Of a stretch of DNA of 64,000 nucleotides, positions 1 to 9,008 are shown one piece after another (the first letter of the stretch is position 1; the number at the start of each line of letters is the position of its first letter). Made by a program: the position numbers and the translations under genes. The stretch is from Paenibacillus catalpae (GTDB lineage: Bacteria > Bacillota > Bacilli > Paenibacillales > Paenibacillaceae): the NCBI RefSeq assembly GCF_900112695.1, contig NZ_FOMT01000001.1, positions 434,001 to 498,000 on the forward strand, given 5' to 3'. The notes beneath the pieces are model-generated. The model was not told where the DNA came from. It saw only the letters and a list, made by a program, of their open reading frames with translations, and did no database searches.

Positions 1-15
1 CATTATATTGGACAA

Positions 16-49
16 GCCCGCAGAAGGCTGTTGGAACCTGTCGCGGGCA
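16..49. other. GC-rich hairpin at left edge
   Basis: GCCCGC (16-21) can pair with GCGGGC (43-48), enclosing a 20-odd base loop. It lies just past the stop of the leftward gene at 107. In neither direction is it followed at once by a clean T run; the nearest is at 66-74 on the plus strand. It may be a weak terminator or part of a structured RNA that begins outside the window. Confidence 0.25.
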
Positions 50-106
50 TGGTTTGTTCTGTTGTTCTTTTTTTGGCGTATTGCTGCGAATGCCGTCTGA
101 TTGTCT

Positions 107-1039
107 CTATTCAATGCCTTCAAGGTGGAAAATACCGCAGTTAATGGCGGAAGCCGTCACCCGCGGTTCGTACTGCCACTTGATCTCCGTCTGCCGCTGA
201 TTGAACTGTTCTTCGATCGCAGTCTTCGATTCTTCCTCAGCATGCTTAATCATGGGATCATAGTAATTCCGGATTCTCTCCAGTTCTTCTTCCAGCCTGG
301 CTGCAGCATCGACGGCCCAGGTATAATCATAATTTTTCAGCTTGCGTTCAAGAGAAGTCTCAACGATGCCTAATGCTTTGGTGAAGGATAAGCCGTTCCT
401 TGTCACATGAACATTAGAAGGCAGACGAGGTGTCAGCCTCAGATTTTTCAGACGGTCATAGAAGTTCTCGACTACCAGACCCGTTGCCAGGGAGACGCCG
501 TAGCTGTGAATCTCTTCCCGTTTCCGGTCGCAGGCAAATTCCACCCGCATATTAACACCTAACCATGCGGTATACGGTGTCGATTGGAAGGGAGTGCTTG
601 AGCGCCGTTCAGGCTCCTGAAAAAGGTTCACGTAGCTGCCCGATGATTTGGCCGCTCCAAACAGCTGCTCCAGCTTACGGGAGCCGAAGTACAAATCTTC
701 TCTTGGCGTACGGACAGCGTTCGCCAGATTATTATTAACGAACCCGAAGGAGCGGTTAAGTGCGGCATCCACGGCATTGGTTGCCTGAGCAGGCGCCGGT
801 GCCGGGGAAGCTAGACTTTCCTCGTATTTCTCCTTGTCCGTAACAAGCAGATAAGTCATCGTCTCTGGCTCAGAACCCGTGCGGTCAACAAAGCTCCAGT
901 AGAACGGGCGGTTCGTGAGCTCCCTGTCGGCAGCAGGAGAGAGCTTGACGGTGAAATGGGCAGGCGACTTTTCGATAATGGAGCACTGCGTCGCTTCAAG
1001 GAAGCGCTGCACGTACTTATGAACCTGCTTTGAATTCAA
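107..1039 (-). CDS. yqhG: YqhG family protein, partner of SNF2 helicase
   Basis: Soluble 310-residue protein without signal peptide or membrane segment. I recognise it as the YqhG family mainly because it directly follows a YqhH-like helicase, the order seen in Bacillus. No enzymatic motif is visible. The C-terminal third is rich in charged residues (about 250-295) and may form a coiled coil. The start is TTG at 1039, preceded by GAGGTGAG at good spacing, and overlaps the helicase stop (TTGA), so translation is probably coupled. Function is unknown; the coupling suggests it works with the helicase. Confidence 0.8.
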   Translation of the reverse strand: MNSKQVHKYVQRFLEATQCSIIEKSPAHFTVKLSPAADRELTNRPFYWSFVDRTGSEPETMTYLLVTDKEKYEESLASPAPAPAQATNAVDAALNRSFGFVNNNLANAVRTPREDLYFGSRKLEQLFGAAKSSGSYVNLFQEPERRSSTPFQSTPYTAWLGVNMRVEFACDRKREEIHSYGVSLATGLVVENFYDRLKNLRLTPRLPSNVHVTRNGLSFTKALGIVETSLERKLKNYDYTWAVDAAARLEEELERIRNYYDPMIKHAEEESKTAIEEQFNQRQTEIKWQYEPRVTASAINCGIFHLEGIE

Positions 1040-2862
1040 GGTCTCACCTCGACTTTCTGGCCGAGCGCCGTCATCTGCGCAAGAATCGTTGGTCCTTGCG
1101 GCGTCTCCGGTGAATCCGTTTCTTCACGGAGCTTGGTGATGGTTGACCCCAGATGGTTCAGCTTCTCTTCCAGATTAGCGGTGTCTCCTCCGGATTCAAG
1201 AAGCAATCGGGCGAGCTGCTGCTCAATAGAGCCGGCGTTCGATTCGAATCGTTCCAGTATATGATCGAGTTCTCCGATAACGAGCTCGAACAGATTGATT
1301 TTCTCATGGAGCAGATTTACGATATGCTCCTCAATCGTCCCGAGCGTACATAGATTATAGATCTTTACATCTTCCTTCTGCCCAAGCCGATGGACACGGC
1401 CGATCCGCTGTTCAACGCGCATCGGGTTCCATGGCAGGTCGAAGTTGATCATATTGGAGCAGAACTGCAGATTGATTCCTTCGCCGCCGGCCTCCGTCGC
1501 GATGAGCACCTGTGCGCGACCGCGGAACAGATCCATCATCCAATCCTTCTTGCCGCGGTTCATGCCGCCCCGGTAAGGCACGGCCAGAATATTATGCGAG
1601 CGGAAGAACTGCAGCAAATATTCCTGAGACGCCCGGTACTCGGTGAAGATGATCACTTTATCATTGATCTGCTGGATGAGCTCCATAACTTTCTCGGCTT
1701 TTGTATTTGCCTTAATTTGTTTAATAAACTCAACCAGCTCCCAGATTTTCGGGCGGATCGGAGAATCCTCGGCGGTTTTCTTGAACAGATTAACCAGCGT
1801 AATAAAGACGGCATCCCGGCTGCTGCACACCTCGCGCTGCAGCGTAACGAGCGGGAGCATGCTCATCATATCGACGCCGTCTTCTATATAGCGGTCTCTC
1901 ACGAATGCGGTTACGGCATCGTAGAGAGCTTTCTCCTCCGGAGACAGCTCAAGAGGGATATTTTTCACGACGCGTTTCGTGAACGAAATGCCGCCATCGC
2001 CCCGCCTATTGCGGATCATGACGGTGGACAGCGCATCCTGAAGCTGATCCTCGTTCTTAGGCATACGTTTGTCGACAACGAAATTGGCAGCGAATTCGCT
2101 TTGACCGCCGAGCTGGCCGGGCTTGAGCAAAGTAATGAGATTGTACAGCTCATCCAGATCGTTCTGAATAGGCGTAGCAGTAAGAAGAAGACAATATTTT
2201 TTGCGGAGCTGCAGCGCAAATTGGTAGTTTGTTGTCTTTTTGTTTTTCAGCTTATGCGCTTCATCAATGATGATCATGTCATAATCCTGGTTAAGGATGA
2301 TGTCACGGTGCGGATCACGCTTTGCTGTATCAATGGAGGCCACCACTACGTCATATTGCCAGGTATGCTCTTTCTTCTGTGCAACGGCCGAGATGCCAAA
2401 CTTCGAATTCAGCTCTCTCACCCACTGCAAGACGAGGGAAGCAGGGACTAGAATGAGCGCCCGCCGGACAAGGCCGCGCACCATATATTCTTTGATCACG
2501 AGGCCGGCTTCAATGGTTTTGCCGAGACCTACTTCATCGGCAAGTATCGCGCGTCCGCCCATTTCATGCACGACTTTGCGCGCGGTATCGATCTGATGCG
2601 GCATCGGTTCGAAGGAAGGGAGCGTGCGCAGACATTGCAGCTGTTCAAAGCTGTCGATCCGTTTGGCCTGTTCGGCTTCCATAGACAGCTGATAGAGCGT
2701 CCAATCATCCCAAGGTCCATTTTTGGCCATTCGGCTTTGCAGCTCTTCGAACCAGGTTCGGTCGCATTGCAGGTCCACGAGGGGATGCAGCTTGCGTCTG
2801 ACGATAGAAGCTTCCGCGGAGGCGGAATTCACATTCGCCTGGTTATTCATAGTAAAGGTCAC
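1036..2862 (-). CDS. yqhH: SNF2-family DEAD/DEAH-box helicase
   Basis: 608-residue Swi2/Snf2 ATPase predicted to translocate on double-stranded DNA or remodel protein-nucleic acid complexes in the cytoplasm. Visible motifs: Q-like region MPHQ, Walker A ADEVGLGKT (about residues 108-116), motif II IIIDEAHKLKN, motif III LLLTATPIQND, and the C-terminal helicase lobe with FDLPWNPMRVEQRIGRVHRL (arginine fingers). The length fits YqhH/RapA-like bacterial SNF2 proteins without extra targeting domains. GTG at 2862 is chosen because AAAGGAG lies 10 bases upstream; an in-frame ATG lies 12 bases further in. First gene of a two-gene operon with yqhG, divergent from nrdJ. Confidence 0.92.
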   Translation of the reverse strand: MTFTMNNQANVNSASAEASIVRRKLHPLVDLQCDRTWFEELQSRMAKNGPWDDWTLYQLSMEAEQAKRIDSFEQLQCLRTLPSFEPMPHQIDTARKVVHEMGGRAILADEVGLGKTIEAGLVIKEYMVRGLVRRALILVPASLVLQWVRELNSKFGISAVAQKKEHTWQYDVVVASIDTAKRDPHRDIILNQDYDMIIIDEAHKLKNKKTTNYQFALQLRKKYCLLLTATPIQNDLDELYNLITLLKPGQLGGQSEFAANFVVDKRMPKNEDQLQDALSTVMIRNRRGDGGISFTKRVVKNIPLELSPEEKALYDAVTAFVRDRYIEDGVDMMSMLPLVTLQREVCSSRDAVFITLVNLFKKTAEDSPIRPKIWELVEFIKQIKANTKAEKVMELIQQINDKVIIFTEYRASQEYLLQFFRSHNILAVPYRGGMNRGKKDWMMDLFRGRAQVLIATEAGGEGINLQFCSNMINFDLPWNPMRVEQRIGRVHRLGQKEDVKIYNLCTLGTIEEHIVNLLHEKINLFELVIGELDHILERFESNAGSIEQQLARLLLESGGDTANLEEKLNHLGSTITKLREETDSPETPQGPTILAQMTALGQKVEVRP

Positions 2863-3059
2863 GATCGGGCAGCTCCTTTCTCAAAATATAAGGAATGATA
2901 AGAATCCCTATATTGGGCTTAGAGATATTGTCACTAGTATGGCCTTTTTCATTGAATCTTAATAAATAATGAGCAAAATTAGCGAAAGGACAAGCAATAG
3001 AAAGAGAATAGGCGATGTAAGCGCAGAATAGCGGCGAAATAGGTAAAAACTGCTGTGGA

Positions 3060-3108
3060 GACCGATATGTAGTATAGTATAATAATCAGTACACACAATA
3101 TATGGTGC
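3060..3108 (+). promoter_or_regulatory. Probable NrdR box pair and -10 of nrdJ
   Basis: The site ACACAATATATGGTGC (3093-3108) matches 14 of 16 positions of the NrdR box consensus ACACWATATATWGTGT. A weaker copy, GACCGATATGTAGTAT (3060-3075), matches about 10 of 16 including most of the core. The two are 33 bp apart start to start, close to three helical turns, as known NrdR boxes are. A TATAAT (3078-3083) lies between them. NrdR binding would repress nrdJ when dATP is plentiful. The regulator gene is not in this window. Confidence 0.65.
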
Positions 3109-3171
3109 CCGACACATACGATAACAGGTGTGGCTGCAAGATGAGGGGACATGGGAGGAAGGACCAATCGG

Positions 3172-5763
3172 ATGGTAATGACGCGGAAATTGGAAGGTCT
3201 TAGCGAAAAAATATTTTTGGACCGTTATGCTTGGAAAAATGCCGATACGAGGAATACGGCAGTAGGGGACGTCGTTCTGGTCCTGACGAAGGATGATCCG
3301 AAATTCCCGGCCAAAGAGGTTGGGGAAGTGATCGGGCGGAGCGGCGACGAAGTCACCGTGAAGGTGAGAAGCGGGGATACCGTAACAACCAGCGTGGAGA
3401 AACTCACGCTTACAATAGAGAAGACGCCAGAGGAAATGTGGGATCGCCTCGCCGGCGCAATGGCAGGAGCCGAGCAAGGCAAAGAGAAGCAGCAGATTTG
3501 GACGGAGCGCTTCCGTTACATTTTGGATGATTGGAAGCTGGTTCCGGGCGGTCGAATTGCCGCTGGTGCTGGTGCGAGCGAAGAATTGACTTTGTTTAAC
3601 TGCTACGTCATTCCCTCGCCTAAAGACAGCCGGGGCGGCATTATGACGACGTTATCGGAAATGACCGAAATTATGGCCCGCGGAGGCGGGGTAGGCATTA
3701 ACTTATCCTCGCTTCGTCCACGCCGCGCCATTGTAGCAGGCGTCAACGGTTCTTCGAGCGGTGCAGTGTCCTGGGGAGGCCTGTTCAGCTATACTACCGG
3801 CTTAATCGAGCAGGGCGGCAGCCGCAGAGGCGCTCTTATGCTTATGATTAACGACTGGCATCCGGACGTGCTCGACTTCATTACGGTGAAGCAAACGATG
3901 GGTCAAGTAACCAATGCGAACCTGTCGGTGTGCGTAAGCAATGCTTTTATGAAAGCCGTGAAGGAAGATTTGGAGTGGGAGCTTGTGTTCCCGGATACGA
4001 AGGAAACGGACTATGACGAGCTGTGGACCGGCGATCTGGATGCGTGGAAGAAGCTTGGCAAGAGGGTTATTCATTATAAAACGGTTCGCGCGCGCGAAGT
4101 ATGGCACACGATTATTGAATCGGCATGGAAATCGGCAGAGCCGGGAGTAGTCTTCATGGAATACTATAACCAGATGTCGAACAGCTGGTATTTCAACCCG
4201 ATCATCTGTACAAATCCATGCGGCGAGCAAGGGCTGCCGGGCTGGGGCGTCTGCAACCTGTCGGCTATCAATCTGTCCAAATTCTATGATGAAGGCAAGC
4301 ATGACGTCGATTGGGAAGAGCTGGCGAAGGTAACCGGGTGGTCGGTACGTTTCCTCGATAATGTTATAGATACAACCCCTTATCACTTTGAAGAAAATGA
4401 GAAGAATCAGAAGAGAGAGCGCCGTGTCGGACTTGGCACGATGGGTCTGGCTGAGCTGATGATCAAGCTTGGCATTCGTTACGGCAGCCCGGAATCGCTT
4501 CTGTTCCTCGATAAAATATATGGATTTATGGCACGTGAAGCTTATCTGGCCTCTTCCGAAATCGCTGCCGAGAAAGGTTCTTTTGAAGCATTTGATGCGG
4601 AGAAATTCCTGCAAAGCGGCTTTATGAAGAATTTGGTCTCGGAGTTCCCTGAAGTAGGCGAAGCGGTACTGGCAAAAGGCATTCGCAACGTGACCATTAT
4701 TACGCAGGCTCCTACAGGCAGCACGGGTACGATGGTAGGCACTTCGACAGGTATCGAGCCATACTTCGCCTTTGAATACTTCCGCCAAAGCCGTCTAGGC
4801 TTCGACAAGCAGCTGGTGCCTATCGCGCAAGCCTGGAAGGATGCTCATCCGGGTGAAGAGCTGCCGGATTACTTCGTAACGGCGATGGATTTGTCGGCAA
4901 AGGATCATATCAGGGCCCAAGCCGCGATTCAGCGTTGGGTAGACAGCTCGATCTCGAAGACGGCCAATTGTCCTAGCGACTTTACGGTCGAAGAAACAAA
5001 AGAGCTGTATGAGCTTGCCTTTGATCTTGGCTGTAAAGGCGTAACGATCTATCGTGACGGCAGCCGAGATGTACAGGTGTTGTCGACGAAGAAGGAAGAA
5101 AAGTCGGATTCGGCTGCCGGCGAGGCGGCTGCAACGGCGGAAGCGGTGAAAGAGGAAGATAAGCTCGAGACACTTAACGCTGCTCTGAATGCGAAAGTAT
5201 CGCCTCAGGCGGAGCAGGACTTCGACAAGCAATACAAACGCCGTCCGCAAATTCTTCGCGGGGCAACATATAAAGTAAACACGCCATTCGGCATGGCCTA
5301 TATTACGATTAATGATCTGAACGGTATTCCGGGCGAGATCTTCCTGAACGTAGGCAAAGCAGGCTCTGACGTCTTTGCGATGGCGGAAGCACTGGGCCGT
5401 GTATGCTCCTTGTTCCTCCGCTACGGCGACCATGGCAACAAAGTGAAGCTTCTGATCAAGCATCTCAAGGGCATTGGCGGTACGGGCGCCATTGGCTTTG
5501 GTGCTAACCGGGTTGAATCGATCGCCGACGCGGTAGCAAAGGCGCTTGAGATTCATATCGAGAGCACCAACGAGCAAGCGGCTGCTTATGAGCCGGTGAA
5601 AGCTGCTCCAACAGTTATTGCCGAAGCACCGGGAGTAGATGATTCACATAAGCACGGTGAGGTAACCTCGCGTGATCTTTGCCCATCCTGCGGATCGGCT
5701 TCTCTCATCAATGTTGAAGGCTGTAAACAGTGCAGCAACTGTGGGTATAGCAAGTGTAACTAA
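3172..5763 (+). CDS. nrdJ: Adenosylcobalamin-dependent (class II) ribonucleotide reductase
   Basis: Reduces ribonucleotides to deoxyribonucleotides using adenosylcobalamin, so it works with or without oxygen. About 863 residues. The class I/II barrel is clear: FNCY (first redox cysteine), the MARGGGVGINLSSLRPR loop, the active-site NPCGE with cysteine near residue 350 and glutamate 352, then PTGSTGTMVGTSTGIEP. The tail CPSC...CKQCSNCGYSKC (5677-5760) is the cysteine-rich zinc ribbon typical of long NrdJ proteins. An ATG at 3151 gives a longer frame, but GGAGGAAGG (3154-3162) lies inside it and is well placed for ATG 3172, so that start is preferred. No cobalamin riboswitch is seen; control looks NrdR-type. 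Confidence 0.95.
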   Translation: MVMTRKLEGLSEKIFLDRYAWKNADTRNTAVGDVVLVLTKDDPKFPAKEVGEVIGRSGDEVTVKVRSGDTVTTSVEKLTLTIEKTPEEMWDRLAGAMAGAEQGKEKQQIWTERFRYILDDWKLVPGGRIAAGAGASEELTLFNCYVIPSPKDSRGGIMTTLSEMTEIMARGGGVGINLSSLRPRRAIVAGVNGSSSGAVSWGGLFSYTTGLIEQGGSRRGALMLMINDWHPDVLDFITVKQTMGQVTNANLSVCVSNAFMKAVKEDLEWELVFPDTKETDYDELWTGDLDAWKKLGKRVIHYKTVRAREVWHTIIESAWKSAEPGVVFMEYYNQMSNSWYFNPIICTNPCGEQGLPGWGVCNLSAINLSKFYDEGKHDVDWEELAKVTGWSVRFLDNVIDTTPYHFEENEKNQKRERRVGLGTMGLAELMIKLGIRYGSPESLLFLDKIYGFMAREAYLASSEIAAEKGSFEAFDAEKFLQSGFMKNLVSEFPEVGEAVLAKGIRNVTIITQAPTGSTGTMVGTSTGIEPYFAFEYFRQSRLGFDKQLVPIAQAWKDAHPGEELPDYFVTAMDLSAKDHIRAQAAIQRWVDSSISKTANCPSDFTVEETKELYELAFDLGCKGVTIYRDGSRDVQVLSTKKEEKSDSAAGEAAATAEAVKEEDKLETLNAALNAKVSPQAEQDFDKQYKRRPQILRGATYKVNTPFGMAYITINDLNGIPGEIFLNVGKAGSDVFAMAEALGRVCSLFLRYGDHGNKVKLLIKHLKGIGGTGAIGFGANRVESIADAVAKALEIHIESTNEQAAAYEPVKAAPTVIAEAPGVDDSHKHGEVTSRDLCPSCGSASLINVEGCKQCSNCGYSKCN

Positions 5764-5802
5764 CCAGTGAGAAATGGAAGAAGACGTGTTAAAGATTTAA
5801 CT

Positions 5803-5836
5803 AAACGGAGCGATTAACATTCGCTTCGTTTTTTTG
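5803..5836 (+). terminator. Rho-independent terminator of nrdJ
   Basis: AACGGAGCGA (5804-5813) pairs with TCGCTTCGTT (5821-5830) and is followed by a run of T. Confidence 0.85.
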
Positions 5837-5976
5837 TTTGATTCGTAAGCTAATTAAATCCTGTCTTAGATAAAAAAGGTGGAAAAGGCCGTGCACATGT
5901 GTAGAATCCAAATTAGGTGTCACAGGCAAAGTACTGGTCGAATTGGAGCGTAAGTATAAGACATAGGAGTGATCAC

Positions 5977-6506
5977 ATGATCATTAGGATAATGGGGCAT
6001 TCGGCTCAGGTAAAACTTCTGCGGCCCAGATGCTGCAGCCATTAGTTGCAAATAGCATGATATTCGACTCTGAAGAAATTGGACTCATGCTTAGAAAGGT
6101 AATACCGGAGGAAGTAAGACACAGCCATGAACAAACGGACGATTTTCAAGATATTGAACTTTGGAAAATATTTACTGTAACAGTGGCGGGAGAAGTGAAA
6201 AAGAAGTATCAGAAACACTTAATTGTGCCTATGACTCTTTATCAGGAGGAGAACTTCAATTACAATTACAATGGATTTAAAGTATTGGATAAACAGCTTT
6301 ATCATTTTTGTTTAATAGCATCTGAGGATACCATTCATAACAGATTAATCAAGCGTGGTGACGGAGCAGGAGGATGGTCATTCCAGCGGACTGTTAAATG
6401 CGTCGAAGCTTTTAAGAAGGATATTATTCAAGAGTAAATAGTGACGGATCACCTAAAGACATCTGAAATTGTAGACATTATTTTAAAGAGAATAAATGCC
6501 GGTTGA
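5977..6506 (+). pseudogene. TmrB-like P-loop kinase, frameshift plus nonsense
   Basis: Remnant of a small AAA/P-loop protein of the tunicamycin-resistance (TmrB) type. ATG 5977 has a good AGGAG site and opens with MIIRI, but the Walker A segment (GAFGSGKTS, 5994-6020) is in the next frame. One missing base near 5991-5993 (ATAATGGGG for ATAAATGGGG) explains the shift. The body (FDSEEIGLML, LIVPMTLY, IKRGDGAGGW) is intact to a TAA at 6435, but the same frame reads on for 22 plausible residues to TGA 6504-6506, so a nonsense mutation cut the tail as well. Two independent lesions argue for a real pseudogene. The longest open piece begins at ATG 6030, after the P-loop, and would be inactive. Confidence 0.75.
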
Positions 6507-6861
6507 CGAAGTGAACCAGCAGGGATGAGACTTTAATGAATTTAAAAAATGATGATTGTTTTCCGCACGTAACGGCTTGCCGAACGTGGTTTTTGGCATG
6601 TCGTTTGATGAGGAGTGCCATACCTTAATGTCGATTCTTGTCACTCGCTCTTGCATCCGAATAGTCCCTCTACCAGGACGTTGTAGTCCCTATAAAATGG
6701 TTCTTCCATATAGGGGCATCTCCCTATGTACGCTCCCCAATCGGACAGGCATAATAGTCTTGCATGAGCAAAAGGAAAAGATTACCTGATTTTCCGGGGC
6801 TTCTTTTGCGGCTTTTATAGGCAGGATTAGGCTCCGAACGACAAGGAGGAGAAATGGAGAA
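6507..6861. other. Intergenic stretch without recognised gene
   Basis: Short frames here have no recognisable motif. A weak dyad (CATATAGGG with CCCTATGTA, near 6708-6731) is present. It may contain the promoter of the secreted protein gene at 6862, but I see no convincing -35/-10 pair. Confidence 0.4.
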
Positions 6862-8925
6862 ATGGTAAATTCGAACACTAGAATCAGTCACGGGAGGCTC
6901 GCGGCAGCGGCGATAGCCGTCCTGATGCTTCTGAGTATTGTCGGCTTTCAAGTCCAGCCGGCACACGCTGCTTCGGTACCGCGAATTACAGTAGAGTGGC
7001 CGTCTGCTAATTCCTATGTGCCCGATAGCTTGTTTGTCCGTGTTACAGTCAATTCCGAAGTGCCTATCGTCGAGACCAAAGCGACTGCGGGCAGTTTGCC
7101 AGCGGTCAGCTTAAAGAAACAAAGCGACTCCTGCACAATGTTTTGCGAGTACACCGGGGACATTGATATTTCCTCGCTCCCTTGGGGGGATTTCAACTTA
7201 ACGTTTGTTGCGGTTGACGTGGATGACATCTCCAGCGTTCCGGTCGTCATAACGCTTAAACACAACAAAATACCGTCAATACACCCTGATGCTCCGCTGC
7301 CTTTCGAAGTCGCTGACCCTAACCTGGCGGTTAACATTTCTTGCACCGACGATAACCCTGATTCGGAATGCAGCAATTTGAAGTTCAGCATCAACGGAAG
7401 GCTGTTGGCATCCGGCACGAACGCCATTGCGGAGACCATCTCTGCGGAGGAGTGGCTGGGCCAAGCAGTTGCCGTGCAGCTCAGTGCCTCTGACGCCACT
7501 GGTTTGACCAATAACCAGTCTTATCCGATTTATGTCGAGGACATTTCGAAGCTAACGACCGTCTCAAAGGAAGCGGGACTTGTCCTTGACTCGGACGCCT
7601 CGCGTACGCTGGTATGGAATGCCTACGACCACCGTCTGCGCATTCACCACCGGGATACGAACAAAATGGAAACGCTGCCGCTGCTCGTACCGGAGCAGAC
7701 GCAGCTTAACGTTCGACTCATCCCCGGCGGCGCAATGGGCGGCGCGTTCGATGCAACAGGCTTCAACTTGCCCGATGGCTATTATCGGAAAGGACTCGAC
7801 CCGCTCGGTAACTATTCGCGATTCGTATGGAAGAACGGCCAACTGCACTCCTTAGCCGTTGATGATATTCTCGTGAAAGGAAATTGGGCAGCCTACCATG
7901 CGCAGGGAGGTGGGCTTCGCGAACTGATGCTGGAGGATTTGGTGTCAGGAGAAGTGATCCCCGTAGGCTTAACCGATCGGTTCAATTATGCGCTGGATGA
8001 GCAAGGCAAACTCGTGTTCTCGCGAGAAGGCAAGCTGTTCCGATTCGCGGACGGTAATGTTGAGCAAATTACGCCTAATGACGGATTCGCCTACCATTCA
8101 CCGGTCATGGACGGAGACGTGCTGCTCTATGTACGGCATGACCGTTCAACCAACAGCTCGGTGCTCATCGTCGAGCGAAATGGCTCTGCTTCGGAACTTG
8201 CTGGAGCATCTACCGTGCAGGGGGATTATCTGACGTCAGGCGGATGGATTGCTTATACATTGTATACGGAGGCCGGGCAGAAGCAGCTTTGGCTGCGTCC
8301 GCCTTCAGGGGAGGATGTACGACTCACACCGACCAGCACCGCCAACAGCCATTTCGTTGCGCTCTCGACTGCAGGCGAAGCCGCTTATACCTACGACGGC
8401 GGCATTTGGCTGAGCCGTCTACAAGAGGATGGCAGGCAGCCATCCGAGCGAATTGTCACGGATAAAGCGAAGATGCATTGGAAGGACGGGTGGCAGGTCT
8501 ATCTTGGTACCGCATGGTACGAGGTGACGGGCACGGATCCAGGCACGGACCCTGGAACGGATCCAGGGACAGATCCGGGGACAGATCCAGGAACGGACCC
8601 TGGTACGGATCCAGGAACAGATCCGGGGACAGATCCAGGAACAGACCCTGGTACGGATCCTGAACCAACGGCTGACCTCGATGGCAATGGCGAGATCAAT
8701 TGGCTGGATGCTATTGAATTCTTGCGCACCTTTGGAACGAAACACGGGCAGCTCCATTTTGATCCAAGGGCCGATTTCGATTCGGACGGCATCATATGGG
8801 AGCAGGATCTGATCGCATTCGTGAAAGCGGGACATTTTGGCGGCAGATTGAATGCAGTCTTGAAAAAAGCAGCAGCCGAAATCGCAAGTGAAATCGACGA
8901 GACCTCGAGAATTCCTCGCAAGTAG
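6862..8925 (+). CDS. Secreted protein with GTDP-repeat linker and dockerin-like domain
   Basis: 687 residues. A signal peptide ends near AHA (about residue 36). Next come an Ig-like beta region (about 40-230) and a region with repeated beta strands that resembles a TolB/WD40-like propeller (about 235-550). A linker of eleven GTDP units (557-600) leads to two calcium-binding loops, DLDGNGEINWLD (605-616) and DFDSDGIIWEQD (638-649), which have the DxDxNGxI and DxDxDGxI spacing of type I dockerin modules. A dockerin normally binds a cohesin; none is seen in this window. AAGGAGGAG 10 bases before ATG 6862 supports the start; an ATG at 6854 is out of frame. It is flanked by broken genes but is itself intact. 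Substrate or partner unknown. Confidence 0.75.
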   Translation: MVNSNTRISHGRLAAAAIAVLMLLSIVGFQVQPAHAASVPRITVEWPSANSYVPDSLFVRVTVNSEVPIVETKATAGSLPAVSLKKQSDSCTMFCEYTGDIDISSLPWGDFNLTFVAVDVDDISSVPVVITLKHNKIPSIHPDAPLPFEVADPNLAVNISCTDDNPDSECSNLKFSINGRLLASGTNAIAETISAEEWLGQAVAVQLSASDATGLTNNQSYPIYVEDISKLTTVSKEAGLVLDSDASRTLVWNAYDHRLRIHHRDTNKMETLPLLVPEQTQLNVRLIPGGAMGGAFDATGFNLPDGYYRKGLDPLGNYSRFVWKNGQLHSLAVDDILVKGNWAAYHAQGGGLRELMLEDLVSGEVIPVGLTDRFNYALDEQGKLVFSREGKLFRFADGNVEQITPNDGFAYHSPVMDGDVLLYVRHDRSTNSSVLIVERNGSASELAGASTVQGDYLTSGGWIAYTLYTEAGQKQLWLRPPSGEDVRLTPTSTANSHFVALSTAGEAAYTYDGGIWLSRLQEDGRQPSERIVTDKAKMHWKDGWQVYLGTAWYEVTGTDPGTDPGTDPGTDPGTDPGTDPGTDPGTDPGTDPGTDPGTDPEPTADLDGNGEINWLDAIEFLRTFGTKHGQLHFDPRADFDSDGIIWEQDLIAFVKAGHFGGRLNAVLKKAAAEIASEIDETSRIPRK
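8530..8661 (+). repeat. Eleven 12-bp tandem repeats coding for GTDP
   Basis: Eleven in-frame units of the type GGNACNGAYCCN encode Gly-Thr-Asp-Pro as an extended acidic linker before the dockerin-like domain. Units differ mainly at third positions. Higher-order copies (for example 8566-8589 against 8626-8649) suggest expansion by slippage or unequal exchange. Confidence 0.95.
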
Positions 8926-9008
8926 TGTTAAATGGTCCAATAAGACAGGATCCGGTAACTCAACTTTTATGATACTATTAAGGCAAAACTGATTATCGGA
9001 GTGAAGTC

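Noticed and set aside
1390..2451. Long plus-strand frame opposite the SNF2 helicase
   Set aside because: It is the antisense shadow of a gene with full helicase motifs; codon pattern and lack of a ribosome site agree.
2863..3150. Cobalamin riboswitch in front of nrdJ
   Set aside because: The stretch between the promoter and start is under 100 bases and lacks the B12-box; a NrdR pair explains control better.
3151..3171. ATG 3151 as the nrdJ start
   Set aside because: It would bury the only good ribosome site (3154-3162) inside the gene; ATG 3172 fits that site.
3802..5577. Long minus-strand frames opposite nrdJ
   Set aside because: Shadows of a strongly conserved enzyme on the other strand, without starts or motifs.
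6556..6789. 77-codon frame upstream of the dockerin-like gene
   Set aside because: No motif, no ribosome site, and composition unlike neighbouring genes.
8528..8665. Separate minus-strand gene coding for SVPG repeats
   Set aside because: Any frame across the 12-bp repeat array is open; the plus-strand protein has signal peptide, start and domain context.
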